From Prostheceraeus crozeri (taxonomy: Eukaryota; Platyhelminthes; Polycladida; Euryleptidae), in NCBI GenBank assembly GCA_907163375.1, contig CAJQUW010001859.1, positions 806,001 through 870,000 of the forward strand: a stretch of DNA of 64,000 bases. Direction: 5' to 3'. The notes beneath the pieces were generated by a model. The model ran no database searches, was not told the origin of the DNA, and worked only from the letters and a program-made list of their open reading frames with translations. This document shows, piece after piece, positions 13,829 through 23,322 of the stretch. Position 1 is the first letter of the stretch, and every line of letters starts with the position of its first letter. Both the position numbers and the translations under genes were made by a program.

Positions 13829-14008
13829 CTTATCTTTTAACATAACCTTCAACTAGATGTCGCTGATGAGTTACACTTCTATGCCACAGATTTTAATTTC
13901 ATGGATATCTTAGTTACTTATCTCTGTAAATCTATGGCCCGATTCATTGATTTGATCTGTCTTGAATATAATTTGCATTGCAAGTCGCCATGTCCATATT
14001 CAACAATA

Positions 14009-14104
14009 GCAATGTTAATGCTCGTCTATACTCCTTGAAAATGTAGAACTCACTTCGCTCGTTCTACATTTTCAATGTCTTATAGGCATTCTATTAACAT
14101 TGCT
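14009..14104. repeat. Small fold-back with stable hairpin
   Basis: Arms GCAATGTTAAT...AAAATGTAGAAC and GTTCTACATTTT...ATTAACATTGC surround TCACTTCGCTC. The inner 12-bp stem is 14038-14049 with 14061-14072. This resembles the fold-backs at 7329, 51405 and 58224. Confidence 0.6.
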
Positions 14105-14107
14105 TAA

Positions 14108-14600
14108 ATGGCAGTTTGTACATTTCTCACATTGAAATCTCATATGGCATTTCTAAATTGTTGTCTTCTTTTTTCCACATTATACAGCCATATTACTGCA
14201 CTTATTCCCAGTACTCCTAGAATTGTATCTCCATCTTCTTCATTTCCCTTTGTACATTCTCCAACTCCCCGCTCATGTATAAAGACCGCGCATTCCAAGT
14301 GGCAATACTGATGTGAGGTTTTCGCTTAATGACAATCGAAGCAGTCTCACTACTCCTCCTGCCGGACGCAGCATTTTGAAAGGCGGCCACACTTGCCTTG
14401 TCACAAGTCGTCATTGGGTTGAGAGGTTTCACAGCCTACAGCGTCACCTGTCAGCTCCTCCTCCCTAGTGAGCTTGCCACCTTGGTCCGCGGCTGCTTAT
14501 TTAATTCACAGCTAACCTCCATTTCTGAATGCCATTCCACTATCCGCCATCTGTGGACGCACCATATACCAGTTGCTCTGGTTCCCTATGATGTAGGGGG
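14108..14600 (-). pseudogene. Non-LTR retrotransposon fragment: start of APE-type endonuclease
   Basis: On the minus strand the frame ending at 14217 contains HISIATWNARSLYMSGELE followed by NVQREMKKMEIQF. This is the beginning of the apurinic-endonuclease-like domain of non-LTR retrotransposons (RTE/BovB or CR1-like, as in the so-called craniofacial development protein 2-like genes). The frame breaks shortly after, and upstream minus-strand sequence (14432-14600) looks like the linker that normally precedes this domain, with stops. There is no reverse transcriptase nearby, so it is a relic. Confidence 0.6.
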
Positions 14601-15132
14601 GGGGGGTCAAAAGTAACATTAATAAAAAGACATGTACATGTGCATGCGGATGGTAATGAAAAATAGCTCATTTTGAAATATTAGAGGAATATCTGCTTCG
14701 CATAGCCTGTGTATTTGATATGGCCCATCGAAGAATTGTATTCCATAAACAATGTGTGTGTGGCTGAAAATTTCTTAGTTGCTGCGAGAGCGAATAAAAA
14801 TTTTAGGGGGCTCATGCCCTTCCTATCCTCCCCCCTGTTTCCGTGTGCCTGGGGTCATTGCTTAATGTGAATCATAGTAATCTTATACAGTGGCAACTTT
14901 GATGAGATTGTCTATGACTGGAGGCAGATGTTTATAATCGTAAACAATGCAAACACGTCTGTCCACGATATAAATGCGGCATGAGTATAGTCTTGATGAG
15001 TATAGAGGGTGGAAATATATTGATGAACCCCGATGGCTTTAGCACGATTTTCAGTAAGTTAAGAAGAAGAAGTTGAACTACATTGATTGATGGGTGACAC
15101 GCATTTAAATAGATAAATTTTGCTTTTGACAA

Positions 15133-15300
15133 GTGCAATTGATATCCAAATATTATGCAATTGCGGACAAATGCCGCAATGCAAATGAGACAAGACATCG
15201 AACAGAGAATAGTTCAATAACGTCACGGAAAAGAAGCGGTTATGTTACAGTATATTCAGGACTTTCAAGTCACATTCGAAAACATAAATGCTGCGAAGAC
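15133..15300 (+). pseudogene. BED-type zinc-finger relic of a hAT transposon
   Basis: The frame from 15133 reads as a degenerate BED finger: one Cys (KCRNA), a gap, then SGLSSHIRKHK, which matches the Leu-x-x-His-x-x-x-His end of a BED finger. One of the two zinc-binding Cys residues is missing. It lies about 320 bp upstream of a hAT C-terminal dimerisation fragment in the same orientation, so both are likely ends of one internally deleted hAT copy. Confidence 0.45.
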
Positions 15301-15620
15301 ATACTGTTGAGAATTTATGACGAGTCTGAATTGCACTGTGGCGAAAAAGATGATGATCCATAAATTTACAATCGAATATCAATCGTAAATCTTCTGAAAG
15401 AACAGAGAAGGTGAAGACATCCTCTGAAGCGATGAAGACAATGGAAGAAAATCTGGAAAGAGCTTCTTCGAATCGTTGCAAGCAATCCTTGAGAAGATGT
15501 GGTTCCTATAGAAACTTCAATGCAGTCATACAATCATAACAGACAAAATTTCATGCCGAACGTAGTAGTGAGCTCGGATTTCATCTTCAACCTATTGATG
15601 ATTGTCTTTTTAATACTCCA

Positions 15621-15758
15621 CCTGCTCTATTCGAAGCAGAGAGAGTTCTTTCCACTGCAAGTGTTCTTTTAAGAAAGTTTCACACTACACAGACAGTGAA
15701 GCAAGGCACTATTGTGTTTCATTCGCTCAGACATTCATCAGAAAGAAAACCATTGTAA
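15621..15758 (+). pseudogene. hAT transposase C-terminal dimerisation fragment
   Basis: 45 codons ending at TAA 15756-15758 read PALFEAERVLSTASVLLRKF and continue to a short tail. The E-A-E-R-V-[LF]-S motif is the hallmark of the hAT C-terminal dimerisation domain. There is no catalytic domain between this and the BED relic at 15133, so the copy is internally deleted and degenerate. Confidence 0.6.
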
Positions 15759-15924
15759 TTCAGGATTGTGACCACATGCTTTTTTAACATGCGCACTCAT
15801 ATGCGTAGATTTCCTCAAGAAAATAAGTTATAATATCCAATTTAGAACCGTTAATACCGGCAATGCCGCTTTCATTAGTGCTCAAATAACGAAATACCGG
15901 TATTACGACTCCTAACTACGAGTA

Positions 15925-16909
15925 CACTGTAAATCGCTGAATACGGAAATTACATATAAATATAATTATATCAAAATCACATACAATTTGAACTAACATC
16001 TGATACGAGATTCTCGTATGCTTACAGAGATCTGGTATGTTTTTCATACGAAATCTCACTTGCTTTCGTATGTGATTGGTATGCAGCGATACGAACTATT
16101 CTATCTGTGATTGGCTGTTTCACACTGAAATACAAGTTGGTGGTATGCTTTATATACGAGACCCGATGCAAAATCATCCTCATTCGTATGCCTCTGGTAT
16201 GTAGAGCTTTGCGTCAAATAGCAAAAAATATATGTTGCATACTACTGTCAAATAACCTTTTTCAGTAATACCAGTCGTGAATATTTCTTTTTGATAGTGC
16301 AGTATTTAACTAGATTAGTTTTATTGTGAATTTTATGTTCCACGAGTATGTCGTCGATGCTACTTGTCTAGCAACATTAACAGGACGCTCAGTTAGCTCT
16401 ACTTTATGAACGAAGATGATTAACATCAATTCATCCAAGCGATGTTTTTCGTGCAATCATGTTGACTTTTATACATCAAAGATAGCTATTTTTGCGTTCA
16501 TGAATTATAATGTGTTTATTTCGGATTGATAATATGCTCAATTTCAAAATTACATAATGCATAATTGGTGATGGTTGAATACCCAGTGATTATTTATGAG
16601 ATGCCTTAGACTTACATGTATTAAAATCGAATTCAGTATTGAAAGTATGACTCTTATATGTCATTATCTCACCACTTGCAAAACAGTAGTAACATTAGAG
16701 TGATCTTTATTGACAAAAGGCCTTACATCAACATACTTTAGACATCATTGATGCTTTCTTTTAACATTGTGCTGATATGGCTTTAGTATGTAAAGCCTAC
16801 CACACTTGAAATAACATACGAATACCATACAAATAGATACATACATATGTCAAAAAAATATTTTGGTGTGCATCCTTCGTACGTGATTGGTTTTGCGCGA
16901 TTTACAGTG
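15925..16909. mobile_element. Possible MITE with CACTGTAAATCGC ends
   Basis: The left end CACTGTAAATCGC (after TA) and right end GCGATTTACAGTG (before TC) are complementary over about 13 bases. The interior is rich in repeated TTCGTATG/CATACGAA motifs. The flanking duplication is imperfect (TA versus TC). The ends resemble the CACTGTAAAC element at 12049, so they may be related families. Confidence 0.4.
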
Positions 16910-17071
16910 TCAGCTCTAAGCAAGATATCTCTCAATAAGCAGATCTTTATTTACAGTGAACGAAATTGTGAACATTATGGTAAATGTGTCATGTATGTTT
17001 TTGAAATGGATTCTATAATGCATCCTATGATTATTATTTTGATTTTATGAATTCATCTCTGACTTTAATAG

Positions 17072-17181
17072 GAATGGCAAGACTCACGTCTGAAATGGAA
17101 TCCCCGGGAAGAGGGCATTGTTAGTGGAATGAGAACAGATCCAGACAAAATATGGATTCCAGATTTTGAACCTTACAATGG
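17072..17181 (+). CDS. Cys-loop ligand-gated ion channel (nAChR-like), 110-bp exon
   Basis: Exon of 110 bp between TTTAATAG and GG|GTAAGAAG; length and phase (0 in, 2 out) equal those of nAChR exon 4. The peptide contains EWQDSRLKWNP and DPDKIWIPDFEPYNG, covering the loop D tryptophan region and the W-x-P-D motif of loop A, both conserved in Cys-loop receptor ligand-binding domains. This is the strongest host coding evidence in the window. The next exon should start with one base completing a Gly codon, which the exon at 44900 does. A 20.5-kb Polinton lies in the following intron. Confidence 0.85.
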
Positions 17182-18242
17182 GTAAGAAGCGTATTTCCAA
17201 TGTACTTATCCAACATATGTAGGAGATATGTGAGAATTTCTTCAGACTTTGTAAGTAGGCCTAATATAGCTTATTTGTAGAAATATGTGAAGAGGCCTTG
17301 TTCATATGATAATTTGAAAGTCTTCACTGGTGCGATCGAAGCAAAATTGAGTATTCCTCCGAAGGTTTCTGTCCATTAATGATAATTTGACAGAGTGCGT
17401 CATAGGAGGCATTTTTCTTACTTTTTGTTAAAGGAATCGCAAACGCATCAGACCACATTTATACCTTAACTAACTTTGTGTTGTGCAAGATGATGATTTG
17501 ACATAATCATGACCAACAGTTGTTTTAGATTTCTTCAAATTTAGACAAATGGCATAGATTTGAAATTTCTGTTTCAATACATAAAGTGAAAAAATCAGGA
17601 AAACAAGCGTTTGAAAATTGAGCAGAATGAATGTCATTTTATAAGTTGTTATGTGGATGAGGACATTTCTTTAACGGCCATGGTTCCAACTAATAAATCA
17701 GGCTAAAATTTTGACCTCTTACATCTGAATATTCCAAAATGTATAGATATTTTCAAAAATTCATGAGATAGCAATTAAAGTCATGTGAGGTAAATCACGT
17801 ATCACGAATAAGGGAGCCTTAGGTTTTACGTAAATTTGACAACTATTTCATACATTGACTGAATGTTCATAAGGCTTTCATCTGATGCGCGTTGCAATAT
17901 TTTTCACCACACCTAATACTTTGCTATTAAAAGTGCCTCCTAGGAGGTATTTTTGTAAGGGAAGATCATTATCACATTTAGGCTTTATTGCCAACACAAA
18001 AATGATCTTTTATTAAACAGACAGTGTTGTAGACGTCAATTTAGATGTAAAAGTATCAACTGATCAGTCATTTTGTTTTTTTATAATGAATGAAACTGAC
18101 ATTGCTGAATTAGAATAACACGCATGTCGAGTGATCAGACGACAAAATATTTCTAAAATGGAGTTTTTCCGACAATAGACGGCTGCGAAAAAGAGTTAAG
18201 TAGTTTGCGAAATTAAGTAGTTTCGAAGGAATTCTTTAAAGA
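17182..18242. other. Intronic sequence left of the Polinton
   Basis: No open frame of note. Motifs like CTAGGAGGTATTTTTGTAA (about 17938) and a related one near 17402 recur on the other side of the insertion (about 38829), suggesting an older dispersed repeat in this intron. Confidence 0.45.
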
Positions 18243-18248
18243 ACCCTT
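18243..18248. repeat. Target-site duplication, left (ACCCTT)
   Basis: ACCCTT directly precedes the AG that begins the element; the same six bases follow its last CT at 38769-38774. A 6-bp duplication is the hallmark of Polinton integration. Confidence 0.9.
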
Positions 18249-19520
18249 AGTAGTAAGTAAAACTCCACTTCTGGATAGCGCAAGATGGCCGCCATCGCTG
18301 ACGTCCCCCCCCCTCTGGCACGGCAGAGTGTCGTGGTCGGCCGCCGTGGTGCTTCGGGTCTGAGTCCCCCCCCCTCTGGAACGACAGAGGTTGTGGTCTG
18401 TCGTGGTGTGCCGGCCAGGTGGGTTCACGTTCACAACATGTTCGCTGACTCCCCCCCCTCTGCAACGACAGAGTGTGAGACTCGGGTGAGTTGGTCCGAC
18501 CGCCTGGTTGACGTGGGCGACCGTCTAGGTTGACGTGGGCGACCGCCAGGATTAGTCTTGAGGCTATAGTGTGTGATGTTTTTCGTGCAATCTGCTGAAT
18601 GTTGGGTTGTAAAATGGGTTGTTTCGAGTGGAAGGAGTGGTCGGATGAGAAAACGGAGGTCGGATTCGTATTCAGCGTGAAATTCTGCATCGGTAGGGTG
18701 AGTTTCAAGTCAATCGGTGAGAAAAAATTTTCAACATTTTTCGAAAAACGACAGAGTTAGAATTTGGGACGTTTTGGTGTGTAGCGTCAAAACGAAGCAT
18801 CGGATGAGAAAACGGAGGTCAGATTCGGATTCAGCGTGAAATTCTGCATCGGTAGGGTGAGTTTCAAGTCAATCGGAGAGAAAAAATTTTCAACATTTTT
18901 CGAAAAACGACAGAGTTAGAATTTGGGACGTTTTGGTGTGTAGCGTCAAAACGAAGCATCGGATGAGAAAACGGAGGTCAGATTCGGATTCAGCGTGAAA
19001 TTCTGCATCGGTAGGGTGAGTTTCAAGTCAATCGGTGAGAAAAAATTTTCAACATTTTTCGAAAAACGACAGAGTTAGAATTTGGGACGTTTTGGTGTGT
19101 AGCGTCAAAACGAAGCATCGGATGAGAAAACGGAGGTCAGATTCGGATTCAGCGTGAAATTCTGCATCGGTAGGGTGAGTTTCAAGTCAATCGGAGAGAA
19201 AAAATTTTCGGCTGACGTCCCCCCCCCTGGACAGCTTGCTTCGATTTTGGCTTCCAGTGGACGGATTTTGTCGTGCGATAGCTCGTTTGAAAGCTAAGAG
19301 TGAGACAAATTCAGTGAAAGAATCGGCTTGTTCCTATCTGTCTTCGTTCAAAAGTTAGAGCGGTTACAAGATTTTAGGTCGGAGCTCGCTTACTTGAAAA
19401 AATCCTAAGTGTCAGAGTGACTTTGTATGGGTAAAATTTTGAAAATTTTCCAAAGTGTGGAATTTCGACCTGGGACCGTCACCAAAACATTTTTCATCAA
19501 ATTCTGAAATTTCACTGACC
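18249..19520. repeat. Left terminal inverted repeat
   Basis: Complementary to 37825-38768 with near-identity, except that the left copy carries two extra 159-bp tandem units. From the end inward there is an AGTAGTAAGTAAAACTCC tip, a GC-rich part with C8-C9 runs followed by CTCTGG, and tandem units starting at 18642, 18801, 18960 and 19119. After these comes a module ending ACATTTTTCATCAAATT. Open frames inside it (for example 18247-18708 minus) mirror each other in the two repeats and look like by-products of the repeat. Confidence 0.9.
18642..19208 (+). repeat. 159-bp tandem repeat in left TIR (about 3.6 units)
   Basis: Units begin CGGATGAGAAAACGGAGGTC at 18642, 18801, 18960 and 19119, an exact 159-bp period with very few substitutions; the last unit is partial. 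The right TIR holds only one full and one partial unit, so the array has changed length since insertion or at replication. Confidence 0.9.
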
Positions 19521-19798
19521 TCCCCCCCCCCTCTGGACAGCTTGCTTCGATTTTGGCTTCCAGTGGATGGATTTTGTCGTGCGATAGCTCGTTTGAAAGC
19601 TAAGAGTGAGACAAATTCAGTGAAAGAATCGGCTTGTTCCTATCTGTCTTCATTTAGATGTGAGACGCCATTTAAGATTTTGGGACATTGGCGAAAAACG
19701 ACAGAGTTAGAATTTGGGACGTTTTGGGCTGTAGCTTCAAAACGAAGCATCGGATTGGAAAACGGAGGCCAGATTTGGAATCAGCTTGATGTTATTGT
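19521..19798 (+). repeat. Mosaic of TIR modules inside the left end
   Basis: This stretch reuses TIR pieces: a C10 run with CTCTGGACAGCTTGCTTCG, the GTCGTGCGATAGCTCGTTTG module, and a diverged piece of the 159-bp unit (19690-19760). It sits between the TIR and the first promoter and is non-coding. Confidence 0.7.
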
Positions 19799-19846
19799 CC
19801 AATGAGGATCATCATCCAATGAGAATCAAGCATTTCTTTATAAATA
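19799..19846 (+). promoter_or_regulatory. CCAAT-CCAAT-TATA promoter
   Basis: CCAAT at 19799-19803 and 19816-19820 (17 bp apart), then TATAAATA at 19839-19846, 23 bp after the second CCAAT. A pyrimidine-rich leader follows to the ATG at 19929. The spacing is identical to that of the minus-strand promoter at 32654-32699. Confidence 0.75.
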
Positions 19847-19928
19847 GCGAGCCTTCCACAGTGAATCACACGAGTGACGGACGCACATTTTCTCTCTCCC
19901 TAGTTCCCTGTTCTATTATCCAACTAAA

Positions 19929-20704
19929 ATGGTAAGTCGCTACTTCCCTCCCTCTCCTCCCTTGAACGTAGACTTAATACAATCTTATTTCATTTTCAGG
20001 CATCTACTCCATCTGCTGCACTAGTAGGACAAAATGGCGGTCAAACGTTACAAGGTTCGCTACGGTCAGATCATCTACAACTGAGGCCAGTGGAAGAAAC
20101 AACCAAGGTACATAATCCTACACCGCTACAGCGTAAATTTAAACAAGCCTTGCGTTATGATGATCATAGCGTAGTACTCCAAACGGGAATGCTCCCTTCC
20201 ACGGATGTCAAGATAATGCACAATCAGTATGGGGACTACATACTGATCCCCGTGAGTCCGTACATTCGCCACCAACTTGATGTTATTGAGGAGTACGTGA
20301 CATTAAATATGGACATTCCTACTCCTCTTGCTCAAGAGTGGAAGGCTAGAGATGACAAGGATACTCCCTATAGAAAGATTTGGGATGGTAATCACATTTG
20401 CCTACCGGTATCACATTGGTGTACTTACTATAAGAAGGATGGAGATCATTCAATACCCATCAGATGTGATGAGCTCGGAGAAGGTACTTGGGATATCCTT
20501 TTCAAAGTGAATGGGCTATATTATGGTCGACACAAGGATAATAAAATAGCCTCTCTCTCCATGCATATGGAATCCATCCTATATATTCCGAAACCACCCA
20601 ACGTGGACGACATAATTGATCAAATCCTTAACAGCAGTGGTACGAAGCGCAAGTCGGAGAAGAATGCTACATCAAAACGCAAATCAAAGAAGGAGAATTG
20701 CTAG
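19929..20704 (+). CDS. Unknown early-type Polinton protein, spliced (ATG-only first exon)
   Basis: Coding exons are 19929-19931 (just ATG) and 20000-20704, with a 68-bp intron (GTAAGTCG ... CATTTTCAG). The joined frame starts Met-Ala-Ser and encodes 235 residues. I prefer this start because no upstream ATG fits, the promoter lies directly upstream, and the same ATG|GTAAGT arrangement occurs at 32545. The body is hydrophilic with alternating beta-like segments (GDYILIPVSPY, TWDILFKVNGLYYG) and a Lys-rich C-tail from about residue 215 (KRKSEKNATSKRKSKK) that looks like a nuclear or DNA-binding tail. I do not recognise the family; a single-stranded-DNA-binding OB-fold is a guess only. Confidence 0.7.
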
Positions 20705-20738
20705 TCCTTTCCTAACTCTACCCTATGACAATTCGCTT

Positions 20739-20864
20739 ATGTGCTTTGAGTGTCGTAGACGTGGTCTTATTAGATACATTTTACTTCTTCGTTGCCATCA
20801 TATCATTTGTGTATTTTGTCGTGAAAAGCATCGATGTAATTCTTCATTTTGTAATATGTTATAG
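20739..20864 (+). CDS. Mini-RING ORF with LxCxE motif
   Basis: 41 codons from ATG 20739. The pattern is MCFEC, then RCHHIICVFC, then C-x4-C: Cys-x2-Cys ... Cys-x-His-x2-Cys-x2-Cys ... Cys, a compact RING-like zinc site. The frame is open upstream to 20616, and Leu directly before the Met gives L-M-C-F-E, a retinoblastoma-binding LxCxE pattern, if translation starts earlier or the exon is spliced to an upstream one. It lies 34 bp after the preceding gene. It may be a stand-alone small protein or an alternative C-terminal exon; expression is unproven. Confidence 0.45.
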   Translation: MCFECRRRGLIRYILLLRCHHIICVFCREKHRCNSSFCNML

Positions 20865-20898
20865 AACGTTTCCTTAGATGTGTAAATTTCCGTTTTAG

Positions 20899-21447
20899 GC
20901 TTCTATCATCATTTTTATGGATTGTGAGGGTGAACCTGTACAGGAGCTCAGTGCTATTGCTATGAACAATTGGACATATCAGATTGTTAGTGTCTATCAT
21001 CAACATGCCAACTGCGATCCCAATGTTGATCAATGGGTGAGAAAACACATTCATGGACTTAATCTGAAATATTTGCAAGACTATGGCTTTTCTTGTGAAA
21101 GTGCTCTTCTTATTGACTTTAAACGATGGTTAGCTGCTTTCAATGTTATACGCATCTTTTGTAATAATCCTGGTAAGGAGAGGAAAGTATTTCCCAATCT
21201 AATCATTGATGATATTTTGTTCCCGCCTTGGGATAGTAGAGTGAATCAACATTATCATGAAGTCACGAAACGTTTTAAGGATTTGTGTGTTCCTATTTTG
21301 TCTGTTCGTTGTAGTAGCTACGTTCATAACCAATGCTTCTTTCCTCCTTACCTCAACACTGCCAAAGTCCTGTATGGTTATCATTGCTCGCTGTATGATA
21401 GTTATCAGCTGTATCTATTTTATCTCTTTCAAACCATTGATTTATAA
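20899..21447 (+). CDS. DEDD-type 3'-5' exonuclease-like protein
   Basis: The open frame begins right after a splice acceptor (CCGTTTTAG, ending 20898); the first ATG is 20917. Translation from 20899 reads ASIIIFMDCEGEPVQEL, a hydrophobic strand followed by D-x-E, as in exonuclease motif I of the RNase H-like DEDD family. That strand is lost if the ATG is used, so an upstream ATG exon (perhaps 19929-19931, same phase) is likely. A later HGLNLKYL segment, an FKRWL segment and a distal H-x-E-x-x-x-x-F-K-D resemble a conserved nuclease-like protein of animal Polintons. Role inferred: DNA processing during replication. The middle catalytic Asp is not certain. Confidence 0.6.
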   Translation, partial: ASIIIFMDCEGEPVQELSAIAMNNWTYQIVSVYHQHANCDPNVDQWVRKHIHGLNLKYLQDYGFSCESALLIDFKRWLAAFNVIRIFCNNPGKERKVFPNLIIDDILFPPWDSRVNQHYHEVTKRFKDLCVPILSVRCSSYVHNQCFFPPYLNTAKVLYGYHCSLYDSYQLYLFYLFQTIDL

Positions 21448-21534
21448 TGCATGCTTGTTACCGTTATTCAATAAATGTTACTATGAGAAGAGTTGTTGTT
21501 TTCATGCAATGGATGGGTTAGATAAAGGGCGATC

Positions 21535-21945
21535 ATGTCTTTCTCAAACGACTGCGGAACATTACGTTTTCATAGGCAAAGTTTAAAAGGAGCTGTTCAA
21601 GATTATGTGATAAAATTTCATAAAGATGAGACCGACATCAAAGCAGTGGTCGATGATGCTAGCACTCTTTTTCTAGAATTAATGAATACATTCTCTGATA
21701 GCATTATCATGGCGCGATTAGTTGCGAAAATTAAGTTTAGTCATTTTGGAAAGCAAGAGGTGGAAAGTCGCTCTTTCCATTTTGCTTCTTACTCAATGGA
21801 AGTGGTAGATCACCCCCAAGAATTTTTTAAAAGACATATGATAAAAATTGCTGAACGTCTTAACGCATTTAACCATCATGGTAGCAGTCTAGTGATTGAA
21901 GCGATTTCAGATATTCACATTCAACTTTCCATAAAGAAAAATTGA
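21535..21945 (+). CDS. Stand-alone domain related to the PolB N-terminal region
   Basis: 136 residues from ATG 21535. The C-terminal half (FHFASYSMEVVD, then FFKRHMIKIAERLNAF, then GSSLVIEAISDIHIQL) matches in pattern a segment of the minus-strand PolB-N gene (31180-32547: FHIQCLKSNVDKFNERDSAL and onward) and the conserved region before the polymerase domain of large Polinton PolB proteins. So it looks like a paralogous, separately encoded copy of that domain. Function unknown. It lies in the + strand block; stop 21945 is 2 bp before the next ATG. Confidence 0.55.
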   Translation: MSFSNDCGTLRFHRQSLKGAVQDYVIKFHKDETDIKAVVDDASTLFLELMNTFSDSIIMARLVAKIKFSHFGKQEVESRSFHFASYSMEVVDHPQEFFKRHMIKIAERLNAFNHHGSSLVIEAISDIHIQLSIKKN

Positions 21946-21947
21946 AA

Positions 21948-22271
21948 ATGCAGTGGTACTTGATTGTAGCACAACTGGTTTTCGAGCTATGTCTGCTCAC
22001 TCTCGAAGTATATTCCTTCTGTACATGCGTCTATTATTTAGAAAAGGCTAGCAAATTCATATCTTCAAAAAGACTTGATATAGACATCAGTAACGGTGAA
22101 ACTATGTGTTGCGATGTATGTAAGCGAAAGGATGGAAATGAAAAGCGCATCTTCAAGAGATGTAAGCATGCTTTTTGTCAACGCTGTTTCATACGTAATT
22201 GCATTCAACTTTGCCAATGTAACCACTGTGATATTGCTCATTTCGAGTGTCACTTATGTCGCAATAGTTAG
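21948..22271 (+). CDS. Membrane-anchored RING-finger protein
   Basis: 107 residues from ATG 21948 (the frame is open from a TTG at 21942). Residues 3-30 are hydrophobic (WYLIVAQLVFELCLLTLEVY), a signal anchor or transmembrane segment. The C-terminal half has a RING arrangement: CCDVC, CKHAFCQRC, then CQCNHC and CHLC. RING proteins usually act as E3 ubiquitin ligases; a membrane RING in a virus-like element may modify host proteins, but this is inference. It starts 2 bp after the preceding stop, so it probably shares a transcript. Confidence 0.6.
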   Translation: MQWYLIVAQLVFELCLLTLEVYSFCTCVYYLEKASKFISSKRLDIDISNGETMCCDVCKRKDGNEKRIFKRCKHAFCQRCFIRNCIQLCQCNHCDIAHFECHLCRNS

Positions 22272-22322
22272 TACCTATGAAAATGTGGTAAAGATAGGTT
22301 TTAGCAAAGACTAACACGGAAA

Positions 22323-22673
22323 ATGGCGAAACGTAAAAGTCAAAAGTCTTCAAAGTTTTCTTCAGCCATTCAAGCTCTCCGACGAATGAAAGCAAATCAG
22401 CGATACAATGCTATACGACATGCTAACGATAAATTCATTTGTGAAATTATTTCTCATGTGAGGAAGTTGAGGACGAAGAAATTAGCGCCAAAACAACGAA
22501 AGTTACTTAAGCGATATGCTACGAAATTGCGTTTCATCTCCAATCCTAAAGTCACCCTTCAAAGAAAGAGGAAAACTCTAACACAAAAGGGCGGTTTCCT
22601 TTCAGCAATACTTCCAATGATAGCTCCTGCCGTGGGCAACCTATTGGGTAATATCTTTGGCTCTAAGCGTTAA
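22323..22673 (+). CDS. Small basic virion protein with C-terminal QKGGFL motif
   Basis: 116 residues, strongly Lys/Arg-rich, ending with QKGGFLSAILPMIAPAVG and a short basic tail. This pattern, a basic helical body followed by a Gly-rich hydrophobic amphipathic tail after GGFL, is a recurrent small protein of animal Polintons/adintoviruses, placed just upstream of the ATPase as here. By analogy with adenovirus minor or core proteins it may bind DNA and interact with membranes. The Gly-Gly could be a protease processing site (inference). Confidence 0.65.
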   Translation: MAKRKSQKSSKFSSAIQALRRMKANQRYNAIRHANDKFICEIISHVRKLRTKKLAPKQRKLLKRYATKLRFISNPKVTLQRKRKTLTQKGGFLSAILPMIAPAVGNLLGNIFGSKR

Positions 22674-22704
22674 TTATGCAAATGTTGAATCTTAAAGTAA
22701 TAAA

Positions 22705-23322
22705 ATGGATTTCAGACTTCAATGTGATAAAGTTCTGACTGTATCAAGTCCATCTCATGCAGGTAAAACTGTTTTCACGCTGAATTTATTGGATAAAAGA
22801 AGGGAGTTGTTTAAGGAACCTATCAATCGAGTGATTTGGTGTTATGGTATTTATCAACCGTCGCTGTTTCAGGAATTGCAAAGTCGCAACTTTATTCGAC
22901 ATGAAGGAATTATTCCAGTGGATAAACTTCAGTCTAATGATGTTGTTGTATTGGATGATTTATTAAAAGAAAGTAAGAATTCCAAAGATGTTACAGATAT
23001 GTTCACTCGCGCAGCACATCATAAAAGGTGCTTTATCATCTATATCACACAAAATTTGTTTCCTGATGGAAAAGAAGCTCGTACACGAAACCTGAATACA
23101 CACTATTATGCTATTTTCAAGAATCCGCGAGATAAAAGTCAATTTGAAATTTTAGCGCGACAAGTTGCACCCAGAGGATCAAAAGCCTTAATTGAAATTT
23201 TTCAAGCAGCTACTGAAAAACCATACGGTTACTTATTCATTGACTTTACGCAAGAGTGTCCGGAAGAATTTAGATTTCGAAGTGATATTTTGAAAACTCC
23301 CATGATTATCTACAAACTATGA
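22705..23322 (+). CDS. ATP: FtsK/HerA-type genome-packaging ATPase
   Basis: 205 residues. The Walker A variant SPSHAGKT is at residues 15-22 and the Walker B VVVLDDLL near 80-87, with D84-D85. This is the length and layout of the A32/FtsK-like packaging ATPases of Polintons, virophages and adenovirus-like viruses, which drive DNA into the capsid. The frame is intact. The stop overlaps the next ATG (ATGA at 23319-23322), showing tight gene packing. Confidence 0.85.
   Translation: MDFRLQCDKVLTVSSPSHAGKTVFTLNLLDKRRELFKEPINRVIWCYGIYQPSLFQELQSRNFIRHEGIIPVDKLQSNDVVVLDDLLKESKNSKDVTDMFTRAAHHKRCFIIYITQNLFPDGKEARTRNLNTHYYAIFKNPRDKSQFEILARQVAPRGSKALIEIFQAATEKPYGYLFIDFTQECPEEFRFRSDILKTPMIIYKL

Noticed and set aside
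18247-18708. 153-codon minus-strand frame in the left TIR and its mirror at 38310-38780
   Set aside because: Mirrored in both TIRs, low-complexity and Pro/Arg/Ser-rich from GC-rich repeats, with no domain; the right copy runs past the element end.
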